This document shows positions 34,272 to 43,203 of a DNA stretch of 64,000 nt, piece after piece. The stretch lies in assembly GCA_023435305.1 (NCBI GenBank), contig JAEYRV010000045.1, positions 1 to 64,000 of the forward strand, given 5' to 3'. Below the pieces are notes generated by a model. The model worked only from the letters and a program-made list of their open reading frames with translations. It was not told the DNA's origin and searched no databases. Each line of letters starts with the position of its first letter. Within the stretch, counting starts at the first letter, position 1. This DNA is from Bacillota bacterium. Lineage in GTDB: Bacteria > Bacillota > Clostridia > Acetivibrionales > DTU013. Position numbers and translations under genes: made by a program.

Positions 34272-35495
34272 TTATTTATATATCAGAATGTCATCTTTTA
34301 TCTCCGGCTCCGATCCAAGTTCTGCACTGAGTGATGCTTGCCTCTTAAGTATTGCTGACGCATCAGTGCCGATCTGTATTGCTGCATGGGATTTTTCCAG
34401 TATCCTGACGGGGATCGCACTCAACGCTGTCAGTTCGGTACCCTTGTATTTCATGTCTACAATGAATGACTCCATGTTTTCGTGTTCATTCTGGTCGAAC
34501 ATGATGTTTCCCATACTGTACAGTATAGGCTTTCCTTTGTATATCTCAATGCCCTGGAACTGATGCGGATGATGACCCAGTATCAGGTCTGCTCCATCAT
34601 CGATCAGGTTGTGTGCAAACTCCACCTGTTCAGGAGTGATCCTGAAGCTCTCCTCGATTCCCCAGTGCAGCGATATCGCCAACAGATCCACCTGACCCCT
34701 GGCTTTTTCAATGTCTTCCTTTATCAGCTCATACTTTCTGGGAGCTACTCCTGATTTCTCGGGTCCCGCCGCAAATGAAAGGTACGGATTTCCAGCAAAC
34801 GTGATCTCAGCCATGTCCGTGTATGCCAGCAGTCCGATCTTAAGACCGTTTTTCTCAATGATTGCAAGCTTCCTTGCTTCATCGAGGTTTTTGCCGCCGC
34901 CGGCGTGTACGATGCCGTTCTGATCCAGCAGCTCCATTGTGTCAAACAGGCCCTTCTCATAGTAGTCCAGTATATGATTGTTTGACAGACTGACCAGATT
35001 GAAACCGGCGGATGTCAATGCAGTCAAGGCTTCCGGTTTTGCCTTCAGCACGATCTTCCTGTTTTTATCCAGACCCTTTTCGCTTGAAGTCAAAGGGTTC
35101 TCAAGATTTCCAAATACGACATCTCCGACATCAAGATTTGCCTTCACCTTTTCGAAGGCCATTTCATACGTGCCTTTTTTATTTATCCAGTATTCGACCC
35201 CTCTGCCGAGCATTATATCTCCAACAGCTACAAAGCGGAGTTCCGGCGGTTCAGGCGGTTCAGGCTCAATAACAGCCTCCTCCGGAGTATCTGTATCTTC
35301 TTGAGGATCATCCCTGACCGATCCATCCGCCGAAGTCCCCTCTTCAACGATTTCAGGCAGGGAACCACCAGGCTGGGACTCTCCAAATGCCTGTCTGTCC
35401 TTATATGCGTCGCTGTTATATACGATCAATATGACCGCTGTGACGCCTATCAATACTATTACTGCAATAATAGTGAGTATTCTTACCAGTTTCAT
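34272..35495 (-). CDS. CapA family metallophosphatase-like exported protein
   Basis: A 407-residue protein with one N-terminal membrane anchor (LTIIAVIVLIGVTAVILIVY) and a Pro/Glu-rich linker (residues about 35-85, EEAVIEPEPPEPPEL). The CapA domain follows, related to calcineurin-type phosphoesterases: VAVGDIMLGRGVE, VFGNLENPLTS, LSLSNNHILDYYEKG, ISLHWGIEE, LILGHHPHQFQGIE, YSMGNIMFDQ. Family members act in capsule poly-gamma-glutamate synthesis. No capBC genes are nearby, so the substrate is uncertain. Confidence 0.88.
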   Translation of the reverse strand: MKLVRILTIIAVIVLIGVTAVILIVYNSDAYKDRQAFGESQPGGSLPEIVEEGTSADGSVRDDPQEDTDTPEEAVIEPEPPEPPELRFVAVGDIMLGRGVEYWINKKGTYEMAFEKVKANLDVGDVVFGNLENPLTSSEKGLDKNRKIVLKAKPEALTALTSAGFNLVSLSNNHILDYYEKGLFDTMELLDQNGIVHAGGGKNLDEARKLAIIEKNGLKIGLLAYTDMAEITFAGNPYLSFAAGPEKSGVAPRKYELIKEDIEKARGQVDLLAISLHWGIEESFRITPEQVEFAHNLIDDGADLILGHHPHQFQGIEIYKGKPILYSMGNIMFDQNEHENMESFIVDMKYKGTELTALSAIPVRILEKSHAAIQIGTDASAILKRQASLSAELGSEPEIKDDILIYK

Positions 35496-35605
35496 TACCT
35501 ATCTCCTGAGGTTATTGGGCGATTAGCCTATGAAAAATATAATAACACTAATTATGTAATCTGTCATCCTGCCTCATATCGAAAACTGAACAGACATATT
35601 TCAAA

Positions 35606-35639
35606 TCAAAAAAAAAGCCGTATGTCTCACATACAGCCA
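35606..35639 (-). terminator. Terminator antisense to the ymaF leader
   Basis: On the minus strand GGCTGTATGT-GAG-ACATACGGC (one G-T type mismatch) is followed by nine T's. No minus-strand gene lies between it and the oxidoreductase operon that ends at 36104. It may stop read-through from that operon, which would run antisense to ymaF, or end a small RNA. Confidence 0.75.
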
Positions 35640-35768
35640 ATCAATAAGGGGGCTATTACTTTTATATACCACACAAATCGATTGTCTAATAAAAATTTAC
35701 AGTATATACAACTTATATTCGATTTTTTTCTGCACACTATAATAGTATGATTTAGTATGGAGGCAGTT

Positions 35769-36089
35769 ATGAAATCTCATATTCATAAATTCAAATTTGA
35801 CTGCAGGATCGAAAACGGCCATTCCCACAGGCTGATTGGATACGCTGGCTCCATGCTGGGTTTGGAAAGCCTGCATTTTCACTTCTATTACGGAGTGTCT
35901 TCGTATATGGATCATACCCACTACTTCTGCGGCATCACAGGTCTGCCCGTGAAAACGGAGAACGGCCATATACACAGGATGGAGGGGCTCCTTGAGAACA
36001 ATGCACGTCATGAACACAAATATAAAGGATATACCTCGGAAGATATATCCCATATCAGTTCTGCCCAAATTATCAGTTTTGTACGCTGA
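35769..36089 (+). CDS. YmaF family His-rich protein
   Basis: A 106-residue protein starting at the ATG at 35769, with GGAGG seven bases upstream. It belongs to the YmaF family of unknown function. His residues recur in pairs along its length (SHIHKFKF, NGHSHRL, LHFHFYYG, DHTHYF, NGHIHRM, ARHEHKYKG), suggesting metal binding. It is a single-gene unit transcribed toward the facing oxidoreductase operon, with 14 bases between the stops. Confidence 0.82.
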   Translation: MKSHIHKFKFDCRIENGHSHRLIGYAGSMLGLESLHFHFYYGVSSYMDHTHYFCGITGLPVKTENGHIHRMEGLLENNARHEHKYKGYTSEDISHISSAQIISFVR

Positions 36090-36103
36090 ACGAAAATATG
36101 CTC

Positions 36104-36637
36104 TTAATATTCCATTCCAAGACTAAGAGCTTTCATTTCCTCCGGTATAAGATAATGCTTCTTCTCCGGCAGCACTTTCTTGAGAGCCTTTTCAAAATAT
36201 TCGGCAGATGCGGCGCCGGTTTCATGGATAAGCTTGCCCAGCATTATTATGTTTGCATATGCCAGGTTTCCCATATCTGAAGCTATCTGTGTAGCCGGGA
36301 TCTCGAATACCTTTATGTCCTTTCTTTCAGGACTCCTGTTTACAAGCGAGCTGTCGATAAGCAAAATACCGCCTGGTTCCAGATAACTCTCGAACTTGTC
36401 GAGGGAAGGCCTGTTCATTGCCATTACGACTGTCGCACTGTTAAGTATGGGAGAGCCGATGGGTTCATCCGATACGATAACATGGCAGTTGGAGGTTCCG
36501 CCCCTCATTTCCGGACCATAAGACGGAAGAAATGATACAAACTTGTTCTCCAGCATACCGGCGTAAGCGATCAGCTTGCCTGCTGCCTGTATTCCCTGGC
36601 CTCCGAAGCCTGAAAATATAATGTCTATCTGAGCCAT
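36104..36637 (-). CDS. 2-oxoacid:ferredoxin oxidoreductase, gamma subunit
   Basis: A 177-residue subunit with the family pattern FSGFGGQGIQAAGKLIAYAG at the N-terminus and SYGPEMRGGTSNCHVIVSD. It forms the complex with the alpha, beta and delta subunits encoded just upstream; spacing to beta is three bases. The complex converts a 2-oxoacid and CoA to an acyl-CoA, CO2 and reduced ferredoxin in the cytoplasm. The short gamma subunit and four-gene order match the KorDABC/VorDABC type rather than pyruvate oxidoreductase. Confidence 0.93.
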   Translation of the reverse strand: MAQIDIIFSGFGGQGIQAAGKLIAYAGMLENKFVSFLPSYGPEMRGGTSNCHVIVSDEPIGSPILNSATVVMAMNRPSLDKFESYLEPGGILLIDSSLVNRSPERKDIKVFEIPATQIASDMGNLAYANIIMLGKLIHETGAASAEYFEKALKKVLPEKKHYLIPEEMKALSLGMEY

Positions 36638-36640
36638 ATC

Positions 36641-37387
36641 CTACACCTCCAAATCCTTTCCTCTGAAATTGCCGAGGGGGTATTCAGGGATCATCTTTTC
36701 CTCGACCCATTTCAATGACTTGACCGGATCCATTCCCCAGTTGGTGGGGCAGGTGGAGAGCACTTCAACTATTGAAAATCCCAGGCCGGCCATCTGTACC
36801 TTGAAAGCCTTCTTGATAGCTTTCTTGGTATTATTGAGGTTCTTTATATCATGTGTGGATACACGCTCAACAAATGCTGCTCCCTTCAATGTTGCAAGCA
36901 TTTCGCAAACATTTACAGGGTAGCCTTCGATCTCCGGCTTTCTGCCAAAGGGCGAGGTGGTGGTCACCTGGCCGACCAGCGTCGTAGGCGCCATCTGGCC
37001 TGATGTCATTCCGTAAATGGCATTGTTTATGAATATGGTGGTTATCTTTTCGCCTCTGTTAGCTACATGTACGATCTCAGCTGTTCCGATGGCAGCCAGA
37101 TCGCCGTCGCCCTGATATGTGAATACAGCATTGTCAGGATGTACGCGCTTTATGCCCGTGGCGACTGCCGGAGCCCTTCCATGCGGCGCCTGCACCATGT
37201 CACAGTTGAAATACAGGTAATTGTTATATGCACAGCCTACCGGAGAAACGCCGATCGTCTTCCCCTCTATGCCGAGTTCGTCCAGGACCTCTGCTATCAT
37301 ACGGTGTACGATACCGTGGGTACAGCCCGGGCAATAGTGCATCTGTGTATCTGTTAAGGCATGCGGTTTTTGAAATACTATAGCCAT
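36641..37387 (-). CDS. 2-oxoacid:ferredoxin oxidoreductase, beta subunit (TPP-binding)
   Basis: A 248-residue subunit that binds thiamine pyrophosphate and one iron-sulfur cluster. The motif YCPGCTHGIVHR carries cluster cysteines. The TPP motif is TYQGDGDLAAIGTAEIVHVANRGEKITTIFINNAIYGMTSGQ, seen here as GDGD followed about 30 residues later by NN. It starts 12 bases after the alpha gene ends. Confidence 0.94.
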   Translation of the reverse strand: MAIVFQKPHALTDTQMHYCPGCTHGIVHRMIAEVLDELGIEGKTIGVSPVGCAYNNYLYFNCDMVQAPHGRAPAVATGIKRVHPDNAVFTYQGDGDLAAIGTAEIVHVANRGEKITTIFINNAIYGMTSGQMAPTTLVGQVTTTSPFGRKPEIEGYPVNVCEMLATLKGAAFVERVSTHDIKNLNNTKKAIKKAFKVQMAGLGFSIVEVLSTCPTNWGMDPVKSLKWVEEKMIPEYPLGNFRGKDLEV

Positions 37388-37399
37388 TGTAATTCCCCT

Positions 37400-38455
37400 T
37401 TACTTCAAAATTTCCTTGATTTTCTCCAGTATCTCCTTCTGGGTGGGTATCATGCCGCCCATCCTTCCAAGGAAGTGCACCGGCCTCTTACCGTTCAGAG
37501 AGAGCCTCACGTCCTCCACCATCTGACCTGCGCTCATTTCTACTGAAAGGAACGCCCTGGGGACCTCTGCATATTTTTCAAAAGCTGCCGCCGGGAAAGG
37601 CCACAGAGTTATCGGCCTGATAAGACCGACCTTGATGCCTTCCTTTTCCGCAGACTTAATGACATTCTTTATTATTCTTGCTACCGTTCCATAAGCGGCT
37701 ACTATTATATCAGCGTCCTCGCAATTGTAAGTCTCCACCCTGGTCTCATTCTCAGCTATCTGTCTGTACTTGGCCTGAAGCTTCAGATTATGCTTTTCCA
37801 GTACTTCAGGGTCGATATATATCGAGGTTATCATGTTGTGTTCCCTGTTCATACCTGTTCCGGTCACAGCCCAGCTCTTATCTGCCTTGATGATTTCTTC
37901 ATGATCTCTGAATTCGACACCCTCCATCATCTGTCCCAGCATGCCGTCACCCATGATCATACAGAGCGTCCTGTATTTATCTGCAATATTAAAGGCGTCC
38001 ACTACAAGCTCATAAAGCTCCTGGACACTGCTGGGAGCCAATACTACCATCCTGTAATCGCCATGGCCGCCGCCCTTGGTAGCCTGAAAATAATCGCACT
38101 GTGCTGCGAGTATCCCTCCGAGTCCCGGGCCTGCCCTTACTATATTGACGACAACTGCCGGAAGTTCAGCACATGCAGAATATGATATCGCCTCCTGCTT
38201 GAGGCTTATGCCCGGACTTGACGAGGAGGTCAGGACCCTTGCTCCGGCGCTTGCGGCGCCGTATACCATATTCATGGCCGCAATTTCGCTTTCAGCCTGT
38301 ATGAAAGTCCCGCCGTATTGCGGCATCTTTTTTGCAAAGTAATGCGCCACCTCTGTCTGAGGTGTTATGGGATAGCCGAAGTAATGCCTGCAGCCTGCTC
38401 TCAATGCAGCCTCGGCGATGACCTCGTTACCCTTCATAAGTATTTTTTCTCCCAT
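37400..38455 (-). CDS. vorB: 2-oxoacid:ferredoxin oxidoreductase, alpha subunit (VorB-like)
   Basis: A 351-residue catalytic subunit. Characteristic segments are GNEVIAEAALRAGCRHYFGYPITPQTEVAHY and TSSSSPGISLKQEAISYSACAELPAVVVNIVRAGPGLGG (acid-binding Thr/Ser-rich loop). The transketolase C-terminal domain follows (EDADIIVAAYGTVARI). Length and organisation fit VorB/KorA, which act on branched-chain 2-oxoacids or 2-oxoglutarate. The two cannot be told apart from sequence alone. Spacing to the ferredoxin gene is 16 bases. Confidence 0.9.
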   Translation of the reverse strand: MGEKILMKGNEVIAEAALRAGCRHYFGYPITPQTEVAHYFAKKMPQYGGTFIQAESEIAAMNMVYGAASAGARVLTSSSSPGISLKQEAISYSACAELPAVVVNIVRAGPGLGGILAAQCDYFQATKGGGHGDYRMVVLAPSSVQELYELVVDAFNIADKYRTLCMIMGDGMLGQMMEGVEFRDHEEIIKADKSWAVTGTGMNREHNMITSIYIDPEVLEKHNLKLQAKYRQIAENETRVETYNCEDADIIVAAYGTVARIIKNVIKSAEKEGIKVGLIRPITLWPFPAAAFEKYAEVPRAFLSVEMSAGQMVEDVRLSLNGKRPVHFLGRMGGMIPTQKEILEKIKEILK

Positions 38456-38471
38456 TGAACTTATCCCCCTA

Positions 38472-38678
38472 TCACTTCTCTACTACTATGACGCAGTCAG
38501 GACAAATCGTTGCACAAAAAGCGCAGCCGATACACTTTTCCATTTCTTTTACCGTTGCAGGGTGAAAGCCTTTAAGGTTCAGCTTTTCATCATCCATTAC
38601 AACAATTTTTTTAGGGCATACAGACACGCAAAGCTTGCAGCCCTTGCAGCGTTCTTCGCTGAAAGTAACCTTTGCCAT
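38472..38678 (-). CDS. 2-oxoacid:ferredoxin oxidoreductase, delta (4Fe-4S ferredoxin) subunit
   Basis: From the ATG at 38678 (GAGGTG upstream) the protein has 68 residues. Two cluster motifs are present: CKGCKLCVSVCPKK and CIGCAFCATICPDC, the second with Cys-x2-Cys-x2-Cys-x3-Cys. It carries electrons from the catalytic centre to external ferredoxin and is the first gene of the delta-alpha-beta-gamma operon. Confidence 0.94.
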   Translation of the reverse strand: MAKVTFSEERCKGCKLCVSVCPKKIVVMDDEKLNLKGFHPATVKEMEKCIGCAFCATICPDCVIVVEK

Positions 38679-38748
38679 ATCGCACCTCACATTCTAAAAA
38701 GCGATTTAAACCATTATAAACTTCATTTTTGTCAAATGCAAGCAGAAA

Positions 38749-39420
38749 TCATACATCCCAGGGCAGCCTGATATTTTTTTTAAGATAAAGCCTCTCAGTA
38801 CCTGCATCTCCGGTATACCCGGATAAAACCTCCTGCATACCGCTGATAAACCCGATGGGTATTGAAAGCTTTTCAGAAACCCTGTGCAGTATTTCAGAAG
38901 CCTCACCAATGAGCTCCGGTGTACTGGAACCCAACAGGTTGGCATTATTGACCAGCATGTCCGCGTTTATTCCGGCTGTTGTCTGTATCTCCCAGATCAT
39001 TTTTTCTATTTCCTCCGGCGTTCTTGTCATTGGCCGCCGGGTATTGACGACGAAATAATGTATATAATCTTCCTGCAATATCTGTTCCTTATATCTTGAT
39101 ACGGCCCTTGCCCCCAGATCATCGCCTCCTACATCGATGATCACGCTGTAGCTCCTGTCCTCAAACATTGTATTGATCTCGGCAGGAAGCGACGGCACGT
39201 CGACATTGGTATTCGCGTATACGGGTGTAATGACCTTTATACCTCTCTCTTCAAGCATATTCCTGACGTCGGCCGTCCTGAAAAACGGGTTCACGATGTC
39301 AAGATCGACTATGGCAGTCTTCTTTCCTCTCTCTGCCGTCTGGAACGCATAGTTTACCGAAACCTCTGTTTTGCCGCTTCCGAAGTGACCGGTGAATATA
39401 GTGATTCTTTTATCGAACAT
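38749..39420 (-). CDS. P-loop ATPase next to the oxidoreductase operon
   Basis: A 223-residue SIMIBI-type ATPase with Walker A GHFGSGKTEVSVNYA at about 11-25, an acidic segment AIVDLDIVNPFFRTADVR at 37-54 and VIIDVGGDD. It resembles the MinD/CooC/NifH superfamily. Genes of this type are often found immediately upstream of KOR operons in Clostridia, suggesting a role in complex maturation or control. That role is inference. The gap to the ferredoxin start is 70 bases. Confidence 0.82.
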   Translation of the reverse strand: MFDKRITIFTGHFGSGKTEVSVNYAFQTAERGKKTAIVDLDIVNPFFRTADVRNMLEERGIKVITPVYANTNVDVPSLPAEINTMFEDRSYSVIIDVGGDDLGARAVSRYKEQILQEDYIHYFVVNTRRPMTRTPEEIEKMIWEIQTTAGINADMLVNNANLLGSSTPELIGEASEILHRVSEKLSIPIGFISGMQEVLSGYTGDAGTERLYLKKNIRLPWDV

Positions 39421-39462
39421 ATCAAATCATCTCGATTCTTTTTTATTCTATCCTTTATACTT

Positions 39463-40233
39463 CTATTTCTTCTGCTTAGTAATGCCAATCAGATCCTTTA
39501 TTACCTCACCGGCAATGATCAATCCTGCGACCGGCGGTACAAATGAGGTGCTCCCCGGTATGTTCCGCCTGTCGGTGCACTTTCTTTCGGTACCCTTTGG
39601 GCATACACAGCCTATGCTGCAGCTTGTGTGCTCATTTTCGATCGTTGTTAACGGCTGTTCTTCAGAAAACAGGACCTTAAGGGATGTGATGCCCCTGTCC
39701 CTCAGTTCCTTCCTCATGACCCTGGCCAGCGGATCTGTTGTCGTTTTGCTTATATCAGTTATGGTCAGCTTTGTCGGGTCCAGCTTGTTGCCTGTTCCCA
39801 TACTGCAAATAATTGGTATGCCCTTCTCCCTTGCCTTCATGACAAGGTCTATTTTTGCCGTAACAGTGTCAATGGCATCAACAATATAATCTATCTTTCC
39901 ATCAAGCAGCTCTCCTGCTGTTTCAGGCAGGTAAAACAACTGGTGTGTTTCCACTTCCGCCTTTGGATTGATTTCAAGTATCCGTTCCTTCATAATATCG
40001 ACCTTGGGCTTGCCGATGGTTTTTCTGGTGGCATGGAGCTGCCTGTTTATGTTTGTCAGGCAAATAAGGTCGTCATCCACCAGTATGAACCGGCCTACGC
40101 CGCTGCGGACAAGCCCTTCAACAACAAAGCTGCCGACTCCTCCTACGCCGAATACGGCTACTGTCGAATTTTTCAGTTTTTCAATGGCTTCGGGTCCCAC
40201 CAGCATTTCAAACCTTGAAAATGCATGAAGCAT
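39463..40233 (-). CDS. tcdA: tRNA threonylcarbamoyladenosine dehydratase TcdA
   Basis: E1-like enzyme that cyclises t6A37 in tRNAs. The 256-residue protein has the ThiF/MoeB ATP loop VFGVGGVGSFVVEGLVRSGV at about 29-48, LVDDDLICLTNINRQ and DIVDAIDT-type residues (YIVDAIDTVTAK). It also has zinc-type cysteines in SCSIGCVCPKG. Its start overlaps the stop of the upstream gene by one base (TAATG). Confidence 0.93.
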   Translation of the reverse strand: MLHAFSRFEMLVGPEAIEKLKNSTVAVFGVGGVGSFVVEGLVRSGVGRFILVDDDLICLTNINRQLHATRKTIGKPKVDIMKERILEINPKAEVETHQLFYLPETAGELLDGKIDYIVDAIDTVTAKIDLVMKAREKGIPIICSMGTGNKLDPTKLTITDISKTTTDPLARVMRKELRDRGITSLKVLFSEEQPLTTIENEHTSCSIGCVCPKGTERKCTDRRNIPGSTSFVPPVAGLIIAGEVIKDLIGITKQKK

Positions 40234-41702
40234 TATTTTATACCATCCTCTATCAATTTTATGATCCAGACCTTGTCCTTTTTTTCAAGTCTTGCCGACA
40301 TCAGCTGACTCATTTGTGAATCAGCGGTCAGCCCAAGGACCTGGTAATACTTGACAACTGCTGAGCCATCATCGGATATTTCTGCAGTGACAAGTCTTTC
40401 AAATTTTGCTGCTTTGAGCAGCTCGGCATACATCGATACATTATCCTCATTATATCCTGCATCAATATCGCTTTTATGAATCTCGTCGATACCAAATTGC
40501 TTCAGCAGTCCAAGCCTGAGAACAAATTTGTCATCAAGCTGCTGCATCGCTTTGCCATAGTCATTTTTCGATCCAAGATACGAATAGAAGGCTTTCAGCT
40601 GTTCGACCGGATCGCCGCTGATTTCTTCGGGATCTGTGCCGCCTTCAGGCTTCTGCCCGGGTTTGTCTCCGGCTTCTGTACCGTTTTCGCTCCCGTTCCT
40701 TTCATCTCCATCGTTTACCGTTTTGATCTCACTGCCGTCAGCATTTAGCATATGGCCTGTCATGACATTATATATCACTTCCGAGATCACAGGTCCGGCA
40801 CCAGAATCCTTTATTGGAGTTGCAACACGGGTGAGCTTTACCGTGTCAGCTGCTGCCCATCCTCTGAAAGTGTAATCATAAATGTGCCCCGGATCGCCGT
40901 CAGGACCTATCAGCGACTGATCAGCCCTCCTGCTTCCCCTCACCAGGAATTCATCCCCGGTACAGCTGTATACCTCAATCAGAGAATCCTCCTGGTACGT
41001 GCTCATCAGCGGCGGATCTTCAAAGCTGTATGCAAGTAATGCAAAATCACTGTTAAATGACATTTTGCCATACTTTGCCGGATAAGAAAACAGTTTTTTT
41101 ATAGAAACATCATAAAGATCGATAATGTAGAGTGCGGACTGGGTATATCCATCAAGCGGCGCTCCGTTTATTAGGATGTACAACTGGCCGCGGACAGGGT
41201 TCAGCAATGCCTGATTTACCGTGTACGGAGCAGCGGCTGCGGCAGCGTCTGGATCGCCCTGCTCTTTGCCGCCACCGGCTGCTTCCACAGCCCGGTTTTC
41301 GAATATGCTTTTCAGTTCCGGGATCTGCTCTTCATAAATGTCATGCATCGAGCTTACCCCGTCCATATAATATCTCAGTCTGAGAAATGTCTTTTTCCCG
41401 GCATTTTCACATAGTACCGCCTCAATGTCATACTCAGGAGTATTGAAGTCCACCTTCACATTTTCAAAGGCAGCAAGCTCCTCATCGGAAATATTCTGTT
41501 CATCCGCAGCTCCATCCTGTCCGGTGCTGTCTGAATCAGCATCGCTGCCTTCCACGGCTGACAACTCTTCCTGCTGTGAACCATCCTGAGTTTGTGAGGT
41601 TTGTCTCAACCTCTCAAGCAATCTGGCATCAAAGTAGATAAATGCTGCCGCGAGCAGCATAACAGCAGCTATGATTATTATTGCAGACTTCCTGAATCTC
41701 AT
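40233..41702 (-). CDS. Hypothetical membrane-anchored exported protein
   Basis: From the ATG at 41702 (AGGTGG upstream; GTG at 41711 overlaps that site) the protein has 489 residues. One N-terminal membrane segment (SAIIIIAAVMLLAAAFIYF) is followed by a long extracytoplasmic part. It opens with an acidic low-complexity linker (SAVEGSDADSDSTGQDGAAD) and holds a second charged linker near residue 335-370 (GTEAGDKPGQKPEGG). No catalytic motif is recognised. It may be a wall-associated sensor or structural protein. It overlaps tcdA by one base. Confidence 0.75.
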   Translation of the reverse strand: MRFRKSAIIIIAAVMLLAAAFIYFDARLLERLRQTSQTQDGSQQEELSAVEGSDADSDSTGQDGAADEQNISDEELAAFENVKVDFNTPEYDIEAVLCENAGKKTFLRLRYYMDGVSSMHDIYEEQIPELKSIFENRAVEAAGGGKEQGDPDAAAAAAPYTVNQALLNPVRGQLYILINGAPLDGYTQSALYIIDLYDVSIKKLFSYPAKYGKMSFNSDFALLAYSFEDPPLMSTYQEDSLIEVYSCTGDEFLVRGSRRADQSLIGPDGDPGHIYDYTFRGWAAADTVKLTRVATPIKDSGAGPVISEVIYNVMTGHMLNADGSEIKTVNDGDERNGSENGTEAGDKPGQKPEGGTDPEEISGDPVEQLKAFYSYLGSKNDYGKAMQQLDDKFVLRLGLLKQFGIDEIHKSDIDAGYNEDNVSMYAELLKAAKFERLVTAEISDDGSAVVKYYQVLGLTADSQMSQLMSARLEKKDKVWIIKLIEDGIK

Positions 41703-41857
41703 TGGAACCACCTGAATCTTTCCGGTAAATGCGACCTTATTTTTTACAACTATGCGTTTATCCGCCCCAAAGGCTCAAAACACTGAGAGGGACCTGTACC
41801 GCCTCTTTTATGTTTATATTATACAGGAATATTTATTCTCTAACAATTCAAAAACCT

Positions 41858-41885
41858 TTCCACGATTTTCATGTTTTGATATAAT
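41858..41885 (+). promoter_or_regulatory. Putative promoter of apgM
   Basis: TATAAT (41880-41885) is a perfect -10 about 60 bases ahead of the start at 41946. The best -35 is a weak TTCCAC (41858-41863) 16 bases upstream. Confidence 0.4.
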
Positions 41886-41945
41886 AGGGACATATTAGTT
41901 GAAAACGACCTGTACAATTTTTACAGAATGGAGATATGACAGCTT

Positions 41946-43154
41946 ATGAAATATGTAGTGGTCCTCGGTGACGGAATGGCGGATTACCGTATGCCCCAGC
42001 TTGGAAACAGGACACCGTTGCAAAGCGCCGCCAAACCCTGTATCGATTTTCTTGCCGCAAATGGAGAAACAGGCATGGTCAGGACCATACCGGAAGGGAT
42101 CCCCCCGGGGAGCGATGCCGCAAATTTATCAGTAATGGGTTACGACCCGAATAAATATTATACCGGAAGATCACCGCTGGAGGCCGTCAGTATGGGAGTC
42201 GAGCTCTCATCGACAGACCTTGCCTTCAGATGCAATCTGGTTACACTGGATATAGACGGAGAATATGAAAACGCTGTGATGGTGGATTACAGCTCGGATG
42301 AAATATCCACAGCAGAATCAACTGAGCTTATAAAAGAGATCAGCAAACAGCTTTCCAGTGATGAAATCTGCTTTCATCCCGGCATAAGCTACAGACACTG
42401 CATGGTCTGGCATACCGGCACAGGCGCAAGGAAGCTCACCCCTCCCCATGACATATTGGAAAGGGTCATAACACCTTATCTTCCTGAAGGCGAGAAAAGT
42501 GATTTTTTCCTGCAGCTTCAGAAAAAGAGCTATGAAATATTGAAGGACCACCCGGTGAATAAATCCAGGACAGCCCGCGGGCTGCGCCCGGCCAATTCAA
42601 TATGGCTCTGGGGCGAAGGCAGAAAGCCGGCCATACCAAAATTCACCGACAAGTATGGCATCAACGGTTCAGTAGTTTCAGCCGTTGACCTTATAAAGGG
42701 CATTGGTATTTGTGCCGGATTGGATTCAATAGATGTGGATGGTGTGACTGGCAATATACATACCAACTTCAAGGGCAAGGCGGAAGCCGCCCTCAAAGAG
42801 CTCAGGAATGGCAAGGATTTTGTTTACGTGCATGTCGAGGCTCCGGATGAATGCGGACACAGGTTTGAGATAGAAAACAAAGTGAAATCAATAGAATATA
42901 TCGATAAGCTCGTTGTGGGCACACTGCTCGAAGGTCTCGCGGAATTTGACGACTACAGCATCATGGTTCTGCCGGATCACCCGACTCCCCTGTCTCTCAG
43001 GACACATACACCAGAGCCTGTGCCTTATATCATTTACCGCAAAAGCTGTCACAAGCCCTCAGGCATAGAGGGTTATGATGAATTTCAGGCTCAGAACTCC
43101 GGTATTTTCATTGAAGAAGGTCATAAACTCATGGACAGGTTCCTGCAGAAATAG
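41946..43154 (+). CDS. apgM: Cofactor-independent phosphoglycerate mutase, ApgM type
   Basis: A 402-residue enzyme of the archaeal-type iPGM branch in the alkaline phosphatase superfamily. Key segments are VVLGDGMADYRMPQLGNRTPLQSA (metal Asp), PPGSDAANLSVMGYDPNKYYTGRSPLEA (nucleophile Ser in GSDAAN) and VHVEAPDECGHR. The metal site VLPDHPTPLSLRTHTPEPVP completes it. It interconverts 3- and 2-phosphoglycerate in glycolysis. The gene has its own promoter and terminator. Confidence 0.94.
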   Translation: MKYVVVLGDGMADYRMPQLGNRTPLQSAAKPCIDFLAANGETGMVRTIPEGIPPGSDAANLSVMGYDPNKYYTGRSPLEAVSMGVELSSTDLAFRCNLVTLDIDGEYENAVMVDYSSDEISTAESTELIKEISKQLSSDEICFHPGISYRHCMVWHTGTGARKLTPPHDILERVITPYLPEGEKSDFFLQLQKKSYEILKDHPVNKSRTARGLRPANSIWLWGEGRKPAIPKFTDKYGINGSVVSAVDLIKGIGICAGLDSIDVDGVTGNIHTNFKGKAEAALKELRNGKDFVYVHVEAPDECGHRFEIENKVKSIEYIDKLVVGTLLEGLAEFDDYSIMVLPDHPTPLSLRTHTPEPVPYIIYRKSCHKPSGIEGYDEFQAQNSGIFIEEGHKLMDRFLQK

Positions 43155-43179
43155 CCATACCCGTATATGCAATGTAAAA

Positions 43180-43203
43180 GCCGGTGTAAACCGGCTTTTT
43201 TTG
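43180..43203. terminator. Terminator between apgM and the membrane protein gene
   Basis: AAAAGCCGG-TGTAAA-CCGGCTTTTTTTG is a strong hairpin with a T tail on plus and an A-rich 5' flank, so it can serve both convergent genes. Confidence 0.9.

Noticed and set aside
34007..35495. CapA plus zinc finger as a capsule or toxin-antitoxin locus
   Set aside because: No capB, capC or toxin gene is nearby; proximity alone does not support either system.
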